From the NCBI RefSeq assembly GCF_902459765.1, contig NZ_CABPSP010000014.1, positions 124,001 to 188,000 on the forward strand: a DNA stretch of 64,000 nucleotides, in the 5' to 3' direction. Made by a program: the position numbers and the translations under genes. The DNA comes from Pandoraea anapnoica (lineage in GTDB: Bacteria > Pseudomonadota > Gammaproteobacteria > Burkholderiales > Burkholderiaceae). The notes beneath the pieces are model-generated. The model had not been told where the DNA came from and ran no database searches. It was given only the letters and a program-made list of their open reading frames with translations. Positions 32,971 through 42,158 of the stretch are shown here, piece after piece. Within the stretch, counting starts at the first letter, position 1, and every line of letters starts with the position of its first letter.

Positions 32971-35193
32971 TTACCAGCTGTACTTCGCCGTTCCGAGAAT
33001 CGTGCGACGTGCTCCGTAGGCGCACTGGGAGGTCGTCACACACACGACGTAGGTCTTGTCGAAGATATTGCTGCCGTCGAGCTGGAAGCGCCAGTGCTTG
33101 TCCAACTGATAGTGCAGGCCCAGGTCGACAAGCGTGCGCGACGGCGCTTGTCCGGCGGTGTTGGTCGCATCGATGAAGGTCGGTCCGACGTAACGAATGC
33201 CGCCGTTAAAGCCGAAGCCCTTGAGCACACCCGCATGGAACGTGTAGTCGGCCCACAGGGCGGCGGCCGTGCGCGGTTGCTGCGGCGGCACCTTGCCCAG
33301 CAGGGTCGGGTCGGTGGTCTTCGAGTTGGTGATGTTCGTGTTCGTGTACGAGCCGATCACCTTCAGGTTGTCGGTGACTTCGCCGACCGCTTCGAGTTCG
33401 AAGCCCTTCGAGTGCTGCTCGCCCGTCGTGATCGAGAACGCCGTGTTGGCCGGATCGGGCGTGAGCACGTTCGTCATGCGGATGTCGAACAACGACAGCG
33501 TGACGAAGCTGTTGTAGCCCTTCGGCTGATACTTCACACCGACTTCATACTGCTTGCCCTTCGACGGGTTGAACTGATTGCCGAGGCGATCCACACCGAC
33601 GTTCGGCTGGAACGACTCGGAGTAGCTGAAGTACGGCGCCAGTCCCATGTCGAACAGATACGTCAGGCCAGCACGATAGGTCGCCTGCTGGTCCGCCTGA
33701 TTCGACGAACGGTTCGTCAGCCGGTTGTAGACGTTCTGTGCCACCCAGTCCTGACGTACGCCCAACGTGAGCAACCACTTTTCGTACTTGATCTGATCCT
33801 GGAAGTAGAGGCCGCCTTGCGTGAAGCGCGAATCCGAGTCTGCCGCCTGACGCGTCAGACCGAACACGGCAGCGCCGTAGTTGGGCGAGAAGATGTCGAG
33901 CTGGTTCGACGCACTCGCCACACCCTGACGCATGCTGCGATGCTCGTTGTAGTAGTAATAGTCGAAGCCGAACAGTGCCACGTGCGAGAGCGGGCCCGTG
34001 GTGAATTTCGTTTGCAACTGGTTATCGATGGTGAGCACATCCGTCTGACGATAGTCGGCGAACGGCAACCGGTTGATGAGTCGCGTGCTGCCCGGCGCGA
34101 AGCCCAGACCGTAAGCATCCGTGTCGACCTTGTAGTCGAAGTACGAATAGCGTGCGGCCTGCTTGAACGACACCTGATCGTTGAAGCGGTGTTCGAGCTG
34201 ATAACCGGCGAAAACCTGCTCACGCTTGATGTTGTCGTAGTTCGGGTCGCCTACGAAGCGGCCGACCGGGATCTGTCCGTTCGGGTTCGGCAGCACCGTG
34301 CCGGACGCGGGCAGGAACTGGCCGAAGCCGAGCTTGTCACGCTGGTAGCTGGCTTCAAACGTGATCGTAGTCTTGTCGGTGGCCTTCCACGTGAGCGACG
34401 GTGCGATGTAGATGCGATCGTTCGGGGTGTAATCGACCTGCGTGTTGCTGTCGCGGAACAGGCCGACGAGGCGGTAGAGAACCTTGCCGTCGGCGTCCAG
34501 TGGGCCACTGAAGTCGAAAGCTGCCTGCTTATTCTTGAACGAACCGGCCGAGAGCTGAATTTCGTGAAGCGGCGTTTCCAGCGGTTTCTTCGTCACCATG
34601 TTGATCAGGCCGCCGGGCGTGTTCTGCCCGTACAGCACCGACGACGGTCCGCGCAGGATTTCGATGCGCTCAAGGCCGTACGGATCCAGCTGGAATTCGG
34701 TCGCCGATTGCAGGCGCGTGCCGTCCATGAACAGGCCCAGCGTGGACGCCGAGAATCCACGAATGTTGATCCAGTCGAAGCGCGTCTCGAAGCCTGCGTT
34801 GTCCGGCAGTACACCGGCGCTGTAACGCATGGCCTGACTGACCGACTGCGCGCCCAGATCCTGAATCATCTCCTTCGGAATGACCGAAACCGACTGCGGA
34901 TTCTCGATGAGCGGGGTATCCGTCTTCGTGCCCGTGGTACTGCGCTTGGCGACGATACCGTCGACCGGCCCTGCGCCGTTCTCCGGTGCGCGCTCGGCGC
35001 TCACCTGCGTGGGCGAGAGCGCGACATCGCCCTGCTGGCCGGTGGTCTGCGCCCACGCACCGTGGGAGAACGCCAGCGGCGCGAAGGCGAGACTTGCTGC
35101 CAGCGCAATGTGACGGTGGATTGGGTGGATCGGGCGATGGATCGATTGCAGGCGACGGACCCCCCGGCCACGTACGCTCCCGTAGTGCTTCAT
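32971..35193 (-). CDS. TonB-dependent ferric-siderophore receptor
   Basis: Outer-membrane receptor of 740 residues for import of the iron-loaded siderophore. A signal peptide probably ends at AWA (residue 48). There follow a short segment with a possible TonB box, a plug domain (NPQSVSVIPKEMIQDLGAQS; RGPSSVLYGQNTPGGLINMV) and a barrel ending in the C-terminal aromatic (KYSW). There is no N-terminal STN signalling domain, so unlike FpvA it should not itself signal to a sigma factor; it resembles FhuA/FoxA/OrbA-type receptors. CAGGAG at 6 bases supports ATG 35193. Transcribed from its own iron-starvation promoter. Confidence 0.93.
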   Translation of the reverse strand: MKHYGSVRGRGVRRLQSIHRPIHPIHRHIALAASLAFAPLAFSHGAWAQTTGQQGDVALSPTQVSAERAPENGAGPVDGIVAKRSTTGTKTDTPLIENPQSVSVIPKEMIQDLGAQSVSQAMRYSAGVLPDNAGFETRFDWINIRGFSASTLGLFMDGTRLQSATEFQLDPYGLERIEILRGPSSVLYGQNTPGGLINMVTKKPLETPLHEIQLSAGSFKNKQAAFDFSGPLDADGKVLYRLVGLFRDSNTQVDYTPNDRIYIAPSLTWKATDKTTITFEASYQRDKLGFGQFLPASGTVLPNPNGQIPVGRFVGDPNYDNIKREQVFAGYQLEHRFNDQVSFKQAARYSYFDYKVDTDAYGLGFAPGSTRLINRLPFADYRQTDVLTIDNQLQTKFTTGPLSHVALFGFDYYYYNEHRSMRQGVASASNQLDIFSPNYGAAVFGLTRQAADSDSRFTQGGLYFQDQIKYEKWLLTLGVRQDWVAQNVYNRLTNRSSNQADQQATYRAGLTYLFDMGLAPYFSYSESFQPNVGVDRLGNQFNPSKGKQYEVGVKYQPKGYNSFVTLSLFDIRMTNVLTPDPANTAFSITTGEQHSKGFELEAVGEVTDNLKVIGSYTNTNITNSKTTDPTLLGKVPPQQPRTAAALWADYTFHAGVLKGFGFNGGIRYVGPTFIDATNTAGQAPSRTLVDLGLHYQLDKHWRFQLDGSNIFDKTYVVCVTTSQCAYGARRTILGTAKYSW

Positions 35194-35273
35194 CTAAGAC
35201 TCCTGGGTTTTTATCGAAGACTGAGGCGACGTGCGCACTCGAATCCCCGGGCGACGGCACCTATCGAGTAGTG

Positions 35274-35300
35274 GACGAACCAACCTGCCGGATATTTAGG
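35274..35300 (-). promoter_or_regulatory. Iron-starvation ECF sigma promoter for the receptor
   Basis: On the minus strand CCTAAAT is followed by 16 bases and CGTC (GACG at 35274-35277 on plus). It gives a leader of about 70 bases before the receptor ATG at 35193. Confidence 0.78.
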
Positions 35301-35333
35301 GGGGGGCATCATCGGCCTGTCATATGGGCCGTC

Positions 35334-37877
35334 TCATTGCGACAGATGCAGCACGCTGACGGTGGCCGCAGCAACGTCGGCCTCGGTGAACGGCGCGGCC
35401 TGCCAGCGCTTGTCGGCCCACGCCTGAAGGGCTGTCGCGTTGCGCGGATCGTCGCGATCGTCGGCGGGGCCGGAGGCGTCGAGGGTGGTGGCGGCGACGC
35501 GTCGCGCCGGATCGTCCGGGAACGAGACGACCTGCAGATACGTGTCGCCGCGCGGTGCCGTGTCCATGCCATAGCGGTCGGTGCCCATGCGGGCGTCGGC
35601 GCACATGATCGAGAAGTAGCCCGCGATGTCGCAGCCGCCCGACAGGCCTATGCGACGTCCGCCGCGCGTAGCGAAGAGCGCTTCGTCGCGTCGGCTGTCG
35701 AGCGCCAGTCCCATGCGCCGCATCTCCAGCACGGCCGCGCCGAGCACTTGCGCGAGCGACGTGTTCTCTCCTGCGAGTCCGGCGGGCGACGTGACGGGTT
35801 GTGTTGCATCGAACGGTTGGGCAAACACCCGACGTCCTGTGGCATCGACGCCTGCGAGCCGGATCCACACGGCATCCCACAAGTTCGCGCCCCGAGCGCT
35901 GCGGTCTCCGGTGCCGTCCCATGCGGCCAGCACGCGGCAGGCGGGCGCCAGATCGACGGTCTGCGGTGACTTCAGCGGTTTTCCGTCGATGGGGTCTTGT
36001 GTGATTTGCACGTCGAATCGTTTGTCTTTGCTATCGGCCGCTGACGGGCACACTCGCGCAAGGAGCGACCGGCGAGTGAGGTTGGCTGACAAGGGGGCGG
36101 CGTGCAGCACGGACTCGCGCACTGCCTGCGTCGTGACCGGACCTGCTGCGCGCAAGGCGTCGATACGTTGCAGGCCCGCGCGGCTGCGCAGCGAAAGCGG
36201 CGCGTTGCTTTGTCCGAGCACGCTGCTTAGATGGGCGAGGGGCGCATCCGGCGCGGCCAGCCACGCGCTGTCGTTCATGTTGGCGACGACCGTGTCGCTC
36301 ATGATGTCCGGCATCTCGCGGCGGCCGAGCGTGCCGGGTAGCGGGCTGTCCGGCGTGGTTTGCCAGGCGCAGGCGCTGCGACTGCCATCGAGGACAGGGA
36401 GGCCCGGTGCGGCCTTCGCGAAGGCCAGTCCTGCGGGCTTTGCGGTGCAAGCGGCCGACAACGTGTTCGGCACGCCCGGCACCGGGCCGATGTCGCCGAA
36501 CCACACGCGCGGGTCGCGTCGACCGATGGCCACCGTGTTGACCCACGGATTGGCCGCGTCGGCACGCATGCCGGACGCAAACGCATCGAGCGAGTCGGCC
36601 TGCGCCATGCGCAGATAGTGATCGAGCAGGCCGAAGTTGTTCGCGTTGGCGTCGCGCAGCACCAGCGCCTGACGTGTCGTCCAGCCCAGCGCTGGGGACG
36701 TGGCCGAGAGGTTGACGACCGGCCCGTCGGCCGTGCGATACAGCGTTCGTGAGACCGTCGACGTCTTGCCTTGCGCATCGCGCACGGGGACGGTCACGGA
36801 CACGCGCTGCATGGCTTCGGTTCGGCCGTCGATCCGGTAACGGGTCGGGTCGGCCGGATCGAGCGTGAGGGCGATCAGACCGAAGCGTCGCGCACTCGAG
36901 ACCGTATGCGTCCATGCGACGTCCTGCGTGAAGCCGATCATGATGAACGGCGCGCCGAGCATGCCGACGCCGGAGACGTCGAGCTGGCCGGGGATCGTGA
37001 GATGCGCAGGGTAGAGTCGGTCGGGGCCCTCCCAGTACCAGTGCGGGCTGCCGTACAGGATCGGCTGACCGTCGGCACTCAGCGACGCTCCGAAGGCAAA
37101 TGCGTTGCTGCCGATGCCCGCATCGTTGATCGATGCCAGCGCTGGCGGGGGCACCACGGCGGGCAACGATGTTGCGATCCTGCGCGCCGGGCGTGATCGC
37201 CCATTGATGGCCGCACTGGCCGATGGCGGCCGGGCCGTCGCGATGGCGGTGATCTGCGTGGCGGCGCTCGCGGCGAGTGTGGCGGCGTAGAGGCGGCGGT
37301 AGACGTCGTCCTCCGTCACCGCGCCTAGCTGGCGCACCCAGTCGGCGTTGCGGCAGGCGGTGTGCTGAGCGGCGTCTGTGCCCGCGCGCACGTCTTGCAG
37401 ATAGCGAGTCACACCGGCCGCGAAACCCTGCGCCAGCGCACGTCCGCGCGGCGACTGGGCGTCGCGATACCGGTCGAGGGTGGCCGCGTCGAACGTCAGA
37501 CGAAAGAAGACGTCCGCATCGAGATTGTTCGGCTGGCCGAAGGTCGCGCGGCGAGCAACCCGACCGTTCGCCCCGAAGGCCAGCGAGCGTTCTCCGCGAA
37601 ACGTCACGATGCTCTCGGCGAGCGTGCAGAGATTGTCCTGCGCCTGCGCGTAACCGAAGCCGTAGCCCAGCCCGCCCCAAGTCTCGGCACGGACATGGGC
37701 GGTGCCGTCGGTCGTGCGACGCACGTCGGCTTTGTAATGCGCGGTAATGGACGGGACGCGCGATTCCGGGGTTTTTGGCGTTTCGGCGACCTGATGCGTC
37801 GGAGGCGTGGGTGACGTGCATGCTGCAAGGCACAGGGCGACGACGGCCAGTACGGTCCGCAGAGGGCTGGGCGACAT
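35334..37877 (-). CDS. PvdQ-like N-terminal-nucleophile acylase (penicillin acylase family)
   Basis: Heterodimeric Ntn-hydrolase precursor (847 residues), expected to be cut into alpha and beta chains before a serine nucleophile. The beta-chain start GSNAFAFG is visible (Ser257), with downstream HLTIPGQLDV, GFTQDVAWTHTV and late Asn-containing motifs like those of PvdQ. The N terminus looks like a lipoprotein signal (hydrophobic stretch ending LAAC). An in-frame ATG at 37958 would add 27 residues; 37877 gives the more normal signal peptide. In pyoverdine synthesis PvdQ removes the fatty acyl group from the periplasmic precursor. An equivalent role here is inferred from the FAAL starter module and the iron-starvation promoter. 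Acyl-homoserine-lactone hydrolysis is an alternative. Confidence 0.82.
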   Translation of the reverse strand: MSPSPLRTVLAVVALCLAACTSPTPPTHQVAETPKTPESRVPSITAHYKADVRRTTDGTAHVRAETWGGLGYGFGYAQAQDNLCTLAESIVTFRGERSLAFGANGRVARRATFGQPNNLDADVFFRLTFDAATLDRYRDAQSPRGRALAQGFAAGVTRYLQDVRAGTDAAQHTACRNADWVRQLGAVTEDDVYRRLYAATLAASAATQITAIATARPPSASAAINGRSRPARRIATSLPAVVPPPALASINDAGIGSNAFAFGASLSADGQPILYGSPHWYWEGPDRLYPAHLTIPGQLDVSGVGMLGAPFIMIGFTQDVAWTHTVSSARRFGLIALTLDPADPTRYRIDGRTEAMQRVSVTVPVRDAQGKTSTVSRTLYRTADGPVVNLSATSPALGWTTRQALVLRDANANNFGLLDHYLRMAQADSLDAFASGMRADAANPWVNTVAIGRRDPRVWFGDIGPVPGVPNTLSAACTAKPAGLAFAKAAPGLPVLDGSRSACAWQTTPDSPLPGTLGRREMPDIMSDTVVANMNDSAWLAAPDAPLAHLSSVLGQSNAPLSLRSRAGLQRIDALRAAGPVTTQAVRESVLHAAPLSANLTRRSLLARVCPSAADSKDKRFDVQITQDPIDGKPLKSPQTVDLAPACRVLAAWDGTGDRSARGANLWDAVWIRLAGVDATGRRVFAQPFDATQPVTSPAGLAGENTSLAQVLGAAVLEMRRMGLALDSRRDEALFATRGGRRIGLSGGCDIAGYFSIMCADARMGTDRYGMDTAPRGDTYLQVVSFPDDPARRVAATTLDASGPADDRDDPRNATALQAWADKRWQAAPFTEADVAAATVSVLHLSQ

Positions 37878-37960
37878 CGGTGGGAACGGCAGTTTGCGTA
37901 AGGCGGGACGGGCAGGGTGGGCAAGAAGCAGGCGCGACGGCTGGGGCGATCGGGACATGG

Positions 37961-37986
37961 GTAAATATGCCGGTTGGTGATACGTC
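37961..37986 (+). promoter_or_regulatory. Iron-starvation ECF sigma promoter for the importer operon
   Basis: GTAAAT (37961-37966), 16 bases, CGTC (37983-37986) on the plus strand. It lies inside the predicted leader of the acylase transcript and reads towards the FhuC-like gene at 38110. Confidence 0.75.
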
Positions 37987-37994
37987 TTTTGAGC

Positions 37995-38021
37995 GACGAA
38001 CCACCACTTCCGGAGTTTAGG
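37995..38021 (-). promoter_or_regulatory. Iron-starvation ECF sigma promoter for the acylase, interlocked with the importer promoter
   Basis: On the minus strand CCTAAAC is followed by 16 bases and CGTC (GACG at 37995-37998 on plus). Its -10 is only 8 bases from the -10 of the opposite promoter. Each -35 lies beyond the other's start site, so both cannot be occupied at once. Confidence 0.72.
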
Positions 38022-38109
38022 CGGCGCGCGCTCACGCCGACCGTCGAGACGACTTGTGCCCGATACCCGTATTTCCACCGGCCCAGCAGCCGCCAGGCCG
38101 GCATTCAAC

Positions 38110-39009
38110 ATGACCGAATCTCTGACGCCTGCCGCAGGCGCGTTGTTGCGCGCGGAAGGCCTTAATGTTGCTGTGGGGGCTCGCAACGTCCTCACTCAGG
38201 TCGATGTGACCTTCGCCGCGGGCCGCGTGAGCGCCTTGTGCGGCCCGAACGGCTGTGGCAAGAGCACGCTGCTGCGCACGCTGGGCGGCCTGCTCAAGCC
38301 TGTATCCGGCCGCGTATGGCTCGACGACACGCCACTCGACTCGCTGCGTGCACGTGAGCGTGCGCGTCGCATTGCGCTGCTTGCGCAGACGCCCGGCATG
38401 CCGTTCGGCATGACCGTCGCCGAACTCGTCGCATGCGGCCGCTACAGCCACACCGGCATGGGCGGACGCCTCGGCGAGCGCGACAACCTCGCCATCGAGC
38501 GCGCCCTGCATCTCATGGAACTGGACACGCTGTGTACGCGTGACGTCACGGCGTTGTCCGGCGGCGAGCGTCAGCGCGCGTTCATCGCCATGGCGCTGGC
38601 GCAGGAGGGCAACGTGCTGCTGCTCGACGAGCCGACGACGTATCTCGACGTGCGCCATCAGATCGACATTCTTGCGCGCATTCGCGAACTCAATCGCGAG
38701 ACGGGCATGACCGTCGTGTGGGTGCTGCACGACCTCAATCAAGCCGCCGCCTTCTCCGACGCCATGCTGCTCATGCGCGACGGCAAGCTTGTCTTCTCGG
38801 GCACGCCCGACGAGACGATGGACCCGGACCGTCTGATGGAAGTGTTCGCCACGCCGATGCAACGCATCGACTTTCAGGGCTTGCCGATGTGCTTGCCAGT
38901 GCTGGCCGGGCAGGGGGGGCGTAGTGACGTCCGCGATCCGGTTGAGGTTGGTGGGTCGAACACCTCGAACACCTCGAGTGGACTGAACGGTGGCCGACAT
39001 GGCGGCTGA
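38110..39009 (+). CDS. Ferric-siderophore ABC transporter ATPase (FhuC/FecE family)
   Basis: ATPase subunit (299 residues) of the inner-membrane siderophore importer. Walker A GPNGCGKST, signature LSGGERQRAF, Walker B LLLDEPTTYLD and H-loop LHDLNQ are all present. ATG 38110 is chosen; a GTG at 38056 would add 18 residues that look non-conserved. The C terminus is longer than in FhuC and is rich in Asn, Thr and Ser. It overlaps the permease start by up to 20 bases. The equivalent in the ornibactin locus is OrbC. Confidence 0.93.
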   Translation: MTESLTPAAGALLRAEGLNVAVGARNVLTQVDVTFAAGRVSALCGPNGCGKSTLLRTLGGLLKPVSGRVWLDDTPLDSLRARERARRIALLAQTPGMPFGMTVAELVACGRYSHTGMGGRLGERDNLAIERALHLMELDTLCTRDVTALSGGERQRAFIAMALAQEGNVLLLDEPTTYLDVRHQIDILARIRELNRETGMTVVWVLHDLNQAAAFSDAMLLMRDGKLVFSGTPDETMDPDRLMEVFATPMQRIDFQGLPMCLPVLAGQGGRSDVRDPVEVGGSNTSNTSSGLNGGRHGG

Positions 39010-41104
39010 GCGTACGGTGGGGTCCTTGCACCTCGCGCGACGCCTCACGGTGCCCGCGCACGCCGCACCGCGCCAGTACGCGCGCCGTACACGCGCGTTG
39101 CTGGGCGGATGGCTGGCCCTCGCGCTCGCCATCGTCGTTCACGCGCTCGCGAACGACGCATGGCCGGGGGCGGGCACGGTCGCACAGGCGATGCACGGCG
39201 GGCCGAGCGGCATGAGTAGCGACGCCACGCTCGGTTGGTTGCTGTTCGTGGACGCCTGGATGCCGCAGATCCGTGCGGGCCTTGCCGCCGGTGCGTGTCT
39301 TGGACTGGCCGGTGCGTTGCTTCAGACCATCACACAGAATCCGCTGGCGTCCGGCGAATTGCTCGGCGTGTCGGCGGGCGCGCAGATGGGGTTGATCGTC
39401 GCGCTGCTCGTGCCGGGCCTCGCCGTTCTGCCGATGATGCTGGCGGGCGGCGTGCTGGCGGCGCTGTTCACGTTCGCGCTCGCGGGCGGCACGCGCACGA
39501 CACCGCTGCGTCTCACATTGGCCGGGGCGGCGAACGCGCTCGCGCTCTCGGCGTTATGCATGGTCGCGCTGACGTTGTACACCCGTGCGGCCGTGGGCGT
39601 CGTGCAGTGGAGCACGGGGTCGCTGCAGCAGTTCGGCAAACGCGGGGCGGACGAAGCGATCTGGTTGTTGCTCCCGGCAGGCGTGGCCTTGCTGGCGTTG
39701 CTGCATCCGCTTGGACTGGCGCGCTTCGGCGAAGCGCAGGCGTCGGCGCTGGGGCAGCGTGTCGGCGCGGTGCGTGTAGGGACGATTCTGCTCGCAGCCG
39801 CGCTATCCGCGATTGCAATTGCGCTGGCAGGGCCGGTCGGCTTCGTCGGGCTGGCAGCACCGAATCTGGTGCGGCTGATGGGGGTTCACCGGCCTGCATG
39901 GCTAATTCCGCTCTCGGCGTTGTGGGGCGGCGCAATGCTTATCGTCACCGATGCCATTGCGCGCGCGCTGGTGACGTTCGGCGCGCTGCCGGTCGGCGTG
40001 ATGAGTGCCGTCATCGGCGCCCCGGTGTTGCTGCTGTTGCTTCGCTACGGCCTGCCTGCGAGCACTGCGGAGATGACCGCACCGATGGCGGCTGGCCATC
40101 GCGCGTCGAACCGGCGTCCGATGGCGGTGATCGCAGTGCTGGTCGTCATCGCGCTGGTCGCCGTCACCGGACTGACGCTGACGATGGGCGTGCTGCCGTG
40201 GCCGTCGGTATGGCAATGGCGCGACGTTTTCGATCCGCATACGGCGGCAGGCATGCTGGTGGATCTGCGTCTGCCACGCAGTCTGATCGCGATGGGCGCC
40301 GGCGCATTGCTGGCGGGCAGCGGCCTATTGCTTCAGGGCGCTTGCCGGAATCCGCTGGCCGGGCCGGAATTGCTGGGCGTGAATCAGGCGGCAGGGCTGG
40401 CGGTGCTTGCGCTGCTGCTGGTGTCGCCGGATGCCGCCGCACGCTGGTCGATGCCTGCCGCGTGGGCAGCGAGCGCCGGGGTACTGGCGATTGTGCTCGG
40501 CGTGAACGCGCGCTGGGGCCTGGCGCCGATGCGAGTGATCCTGACGGGCATGGCGCTGGCCGGTCTGCTCGCGGCGTTGGCGAACCTGCTGGTGCTGCAA
40601 TTCCACGTGCATGCCACGCAGGCGCTGGTATGGCTCGTCGGCAGCAGTTACGGGCAATCGTGGCACGGCGTGCGGGCGTTGCTGCCCTGGCTGGCGATCT
40701 GTCTGCCGCTCGCGGCGTATGCCGGGCGTTGGCTCGATCTGCTGAGTCTCGGCGACGAGACGGCCGAGGCGCTGGGTGTGCCCGTCGTGCGTGCGCGTCT
40801 CGGATTGCTGGCGCTCGCGAGCGCGATGGCTGCGGCGGCGGTGGCGACTGTGGGTCCGGTGGCTTACGTCGGATTGATCGTCCCGAATGCGCTGAGATCG
40901 CTGCCGCTGACCGGCACTCGCGACCGTATCGTCACGGCCGCGCTGGCGGGGGCGTTGTTGCTCGGCGTGGCCGACTTGTTCGGCCGGACGTTGTTCGCAC
41001 CGCTGGATTTGCCGCTGGGCATCGTGACCGCTGCCGTCGGCACGCCGCTCTTCCTTTGGCTGCTCTCCCGCACTTTCCTGAGGTCGCATGCGCATGCTGG
41101 CTAA
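38990..41104 (+). CDS. FhuB-type double-length siderophore permease
   Basis: Inner-membrane permease made of two fused FecCD-type halves (about residues 1-350 and 360-704), as in FhuB and OrbB, so it works without a separate second permease. Each half repeats the family motifs (GACLGLAGALLQTITQNPLA and LLAGSGLLLQGACRNPLAG; GPVGFVGLAAPN and GPVAYVGLIVPN). GTG 38990 and in-frame ATG 38999 are both possible starts; both overlap the ATPase gene. The end overlaps the binding protein gene by 17 bases. Confidence 0.93.
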   Translation: MADMAAERTVGSLHLARRLTVPAHAAPRQYARRTRALLGGWLALALAIVVHALANDAWPGAGTVAQAMHGGPSGMSSDATLGWLLFVDAWMPQIRAGLAAGACLGLAGALLQTITQNPLASGELLGVSAGAQMGLIVALLVPGLAVLPMMLAGGVLAALFTFALAGGTRTTPLRLTLAGAANALALSALCMVALTLYTRAAVGVVQWSTGSLQQFGKRGADEAIWLLLPAGVALLALLHPLGLARFGEAQASALGQRVGAVRVGTILLAAALSAIAIALAGPVGFVGLAAPNLVRLMGVHRPAWLIPLSALWGGAMLIVTDAIARALVTFGALPVGVMSAVIGAPVLLLLLRYGLPASTAEMTAPMAAGHRASNRRPMAVIAVLVVIALVAVTGLTLTMGVLPWPSVWQWRDVFDPHTAAGMLVDLRLPRSLIAMGAGALLAGSGLLLQGACRNPLAGPELLGVNQAAGLAVLALLLVSPDAAARWSMPAAWAASAGVLAIVLGVNARWGLAPMRVILTGMALAGLLAALANLLVLQFHVHATQALVWLVGSSYGQSWHGVRALLPWLAICLPLAAYAGRWLDLLSLGDETAEALGVPVVRARLGLLALASAMAAAAVATVGPVAYVGLIVPNALRSLPLTGTRDRIVTAALAGALLLGVADLFGRTLFAPLDLPLGIVTAAVGTPLFLWLLSRTFLRSHAHAG

Positions 41105-42095
41105 ATCTCATGCAGGCGCGCCGGTTCGCGCGGCACGCCGCCGTTACCTGAAGTACCTCGCAGCTGGCGCGGCCGCGATGACAGGCGCAGTGGCGCCCGA
41201 CGCATGGGCGCAGAACTATCGCGGCCTGCTCAATCGTGCGTCGCCTGTCTTGCCGACAAACGCCCGCCGGGTCGTCTCGCTGGAGTTTCTGTTTACCGAG
41301 TCGCTGCTGGCGCTCGACGTCACGCCGGTCGGGGTCGCCGATCCCCGTGGCTACACGCAGTGGGTCAAATATCGTGCGGACCGGCTGAGTGCGGACAGCT
41401 CCGTGGGCACGCGCGAGCAACCGAATCTCGAAGCGATTGCGGCGTTACGTCCCGATCTGATCGTCGCGTACGCCTATCGGCATGAACGGTTGTTCGACGC
41501 GCTGGCGCGCATCGCGCCGACCGTCGTCTTCAACGTCCAGCCCGCCAGGGGCGAGGGTGATGCGCTCGACCGCATGCTGGCCATCTTCCGATCCCTTGGC
41601 GGCATGACGGGGCACGCCGACGCGGCGGCGCAAATCATCGCCGATAGCCAGGCGCGCATTGCCGAGGCGCGTGCGAATGCGTTGCGCGACGGTTTTCGCG
41701 ATGCGCCGATTGCGCTGCTCAACGCCAACGCGGGCGGCGGCAATTTCTGGGCTTACGACAACAAGGACATGATCGGCGCGCTGATCGGGCATTTGGGTGC
41801 ACGCAATGCGCTGGGGTGGCTCGACGAGCGTCAGTCGATGGTCAATCTGTCGCTGGGCGATCTGGCGCGGCATCCCGAATGGTCGCTGATCGTCGTCGAC
41901 AACGGCGCTGCGCCTGCGTATCAACTGCCGGTCTGGCGGGCGTTGCCTGCCGTGCGCGACGGACGTGTCGCGTTTCTGCCGCCGTCGTGGGGCTTTGGCG
42001 GGCCGGTGTCGCTCGACCGGATTACTGGTCTCGTGGGCACGGCGCTTGCATCGATGGCGCCTGCCATGCGTGCGAGGGCCGCGTCCGGCGCATGA
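41088..42095 (+). CDS. Periplasmic siderophore-binding protein (FhuD/OrbD-like)
   Basis: Class III substrate-binding protein (335 residues) that carries ferric siderophore to the permease. Its N terminus has RRRYLKYLAAG, a Tat-like twin-arginine motif, and a cleavage site after AWA (residue 41), so folded export through Tat is likely. The mature part has the FhuD-type layout: RRVVSLEFLFTESLLAL, then NLEAIAALRPDLIVAY. GAGG just before ATG 41088 supports the start. Third gene of the importer operon. Confidence 0.9.
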   Translation: MRMLAKSHAGAPVRAARRRYLKYLAAGAAAMTGAVAPDAWAQNYRGLLNRASPVLPTNARRVVSLEFLFTESLLALDVTPVGVADPRGYTQWVKYRADRLSADSSVGTREQPNLEAIAALRPDLIVAYAYRHERLFDALARIAPTVVFNVQPARGEGDALDRMLAIFRSLGGMTGHADAAAQIIADSQARIAEARANALRDGFRDAPIALLNANAGGGNFWAYDNKDMIGALIGHLGARNALGWLDERQSMVNLSLGDLARHPEWSLIVVDNGAAPAYQLPVWRALPAVRDGRVAFLPPSWGFGGPVSLDRITGLVGTALASMAPAMRARAASGA

Positions 42096-42158
42096 GCGGC
42101 GTCTGAATTCTGACGGATGCCGTGGCGGCGTCCGGCTTGGCTGAGAGGAGATCGAATC

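Noticed and set aside
33094-35271. Plus-strand open frame (725 codons) opposite the TonB receptor
   Set aside because: Arg/Val-rich sequence without motifs; the minus strand encodes a complete receptor.
37878-38195. 106-residue N-terminal extension of the acylase frame
   Set aside because: Most of it lies upstream of the predicted transcription start and it would bury the lipoprotein signal peptide.
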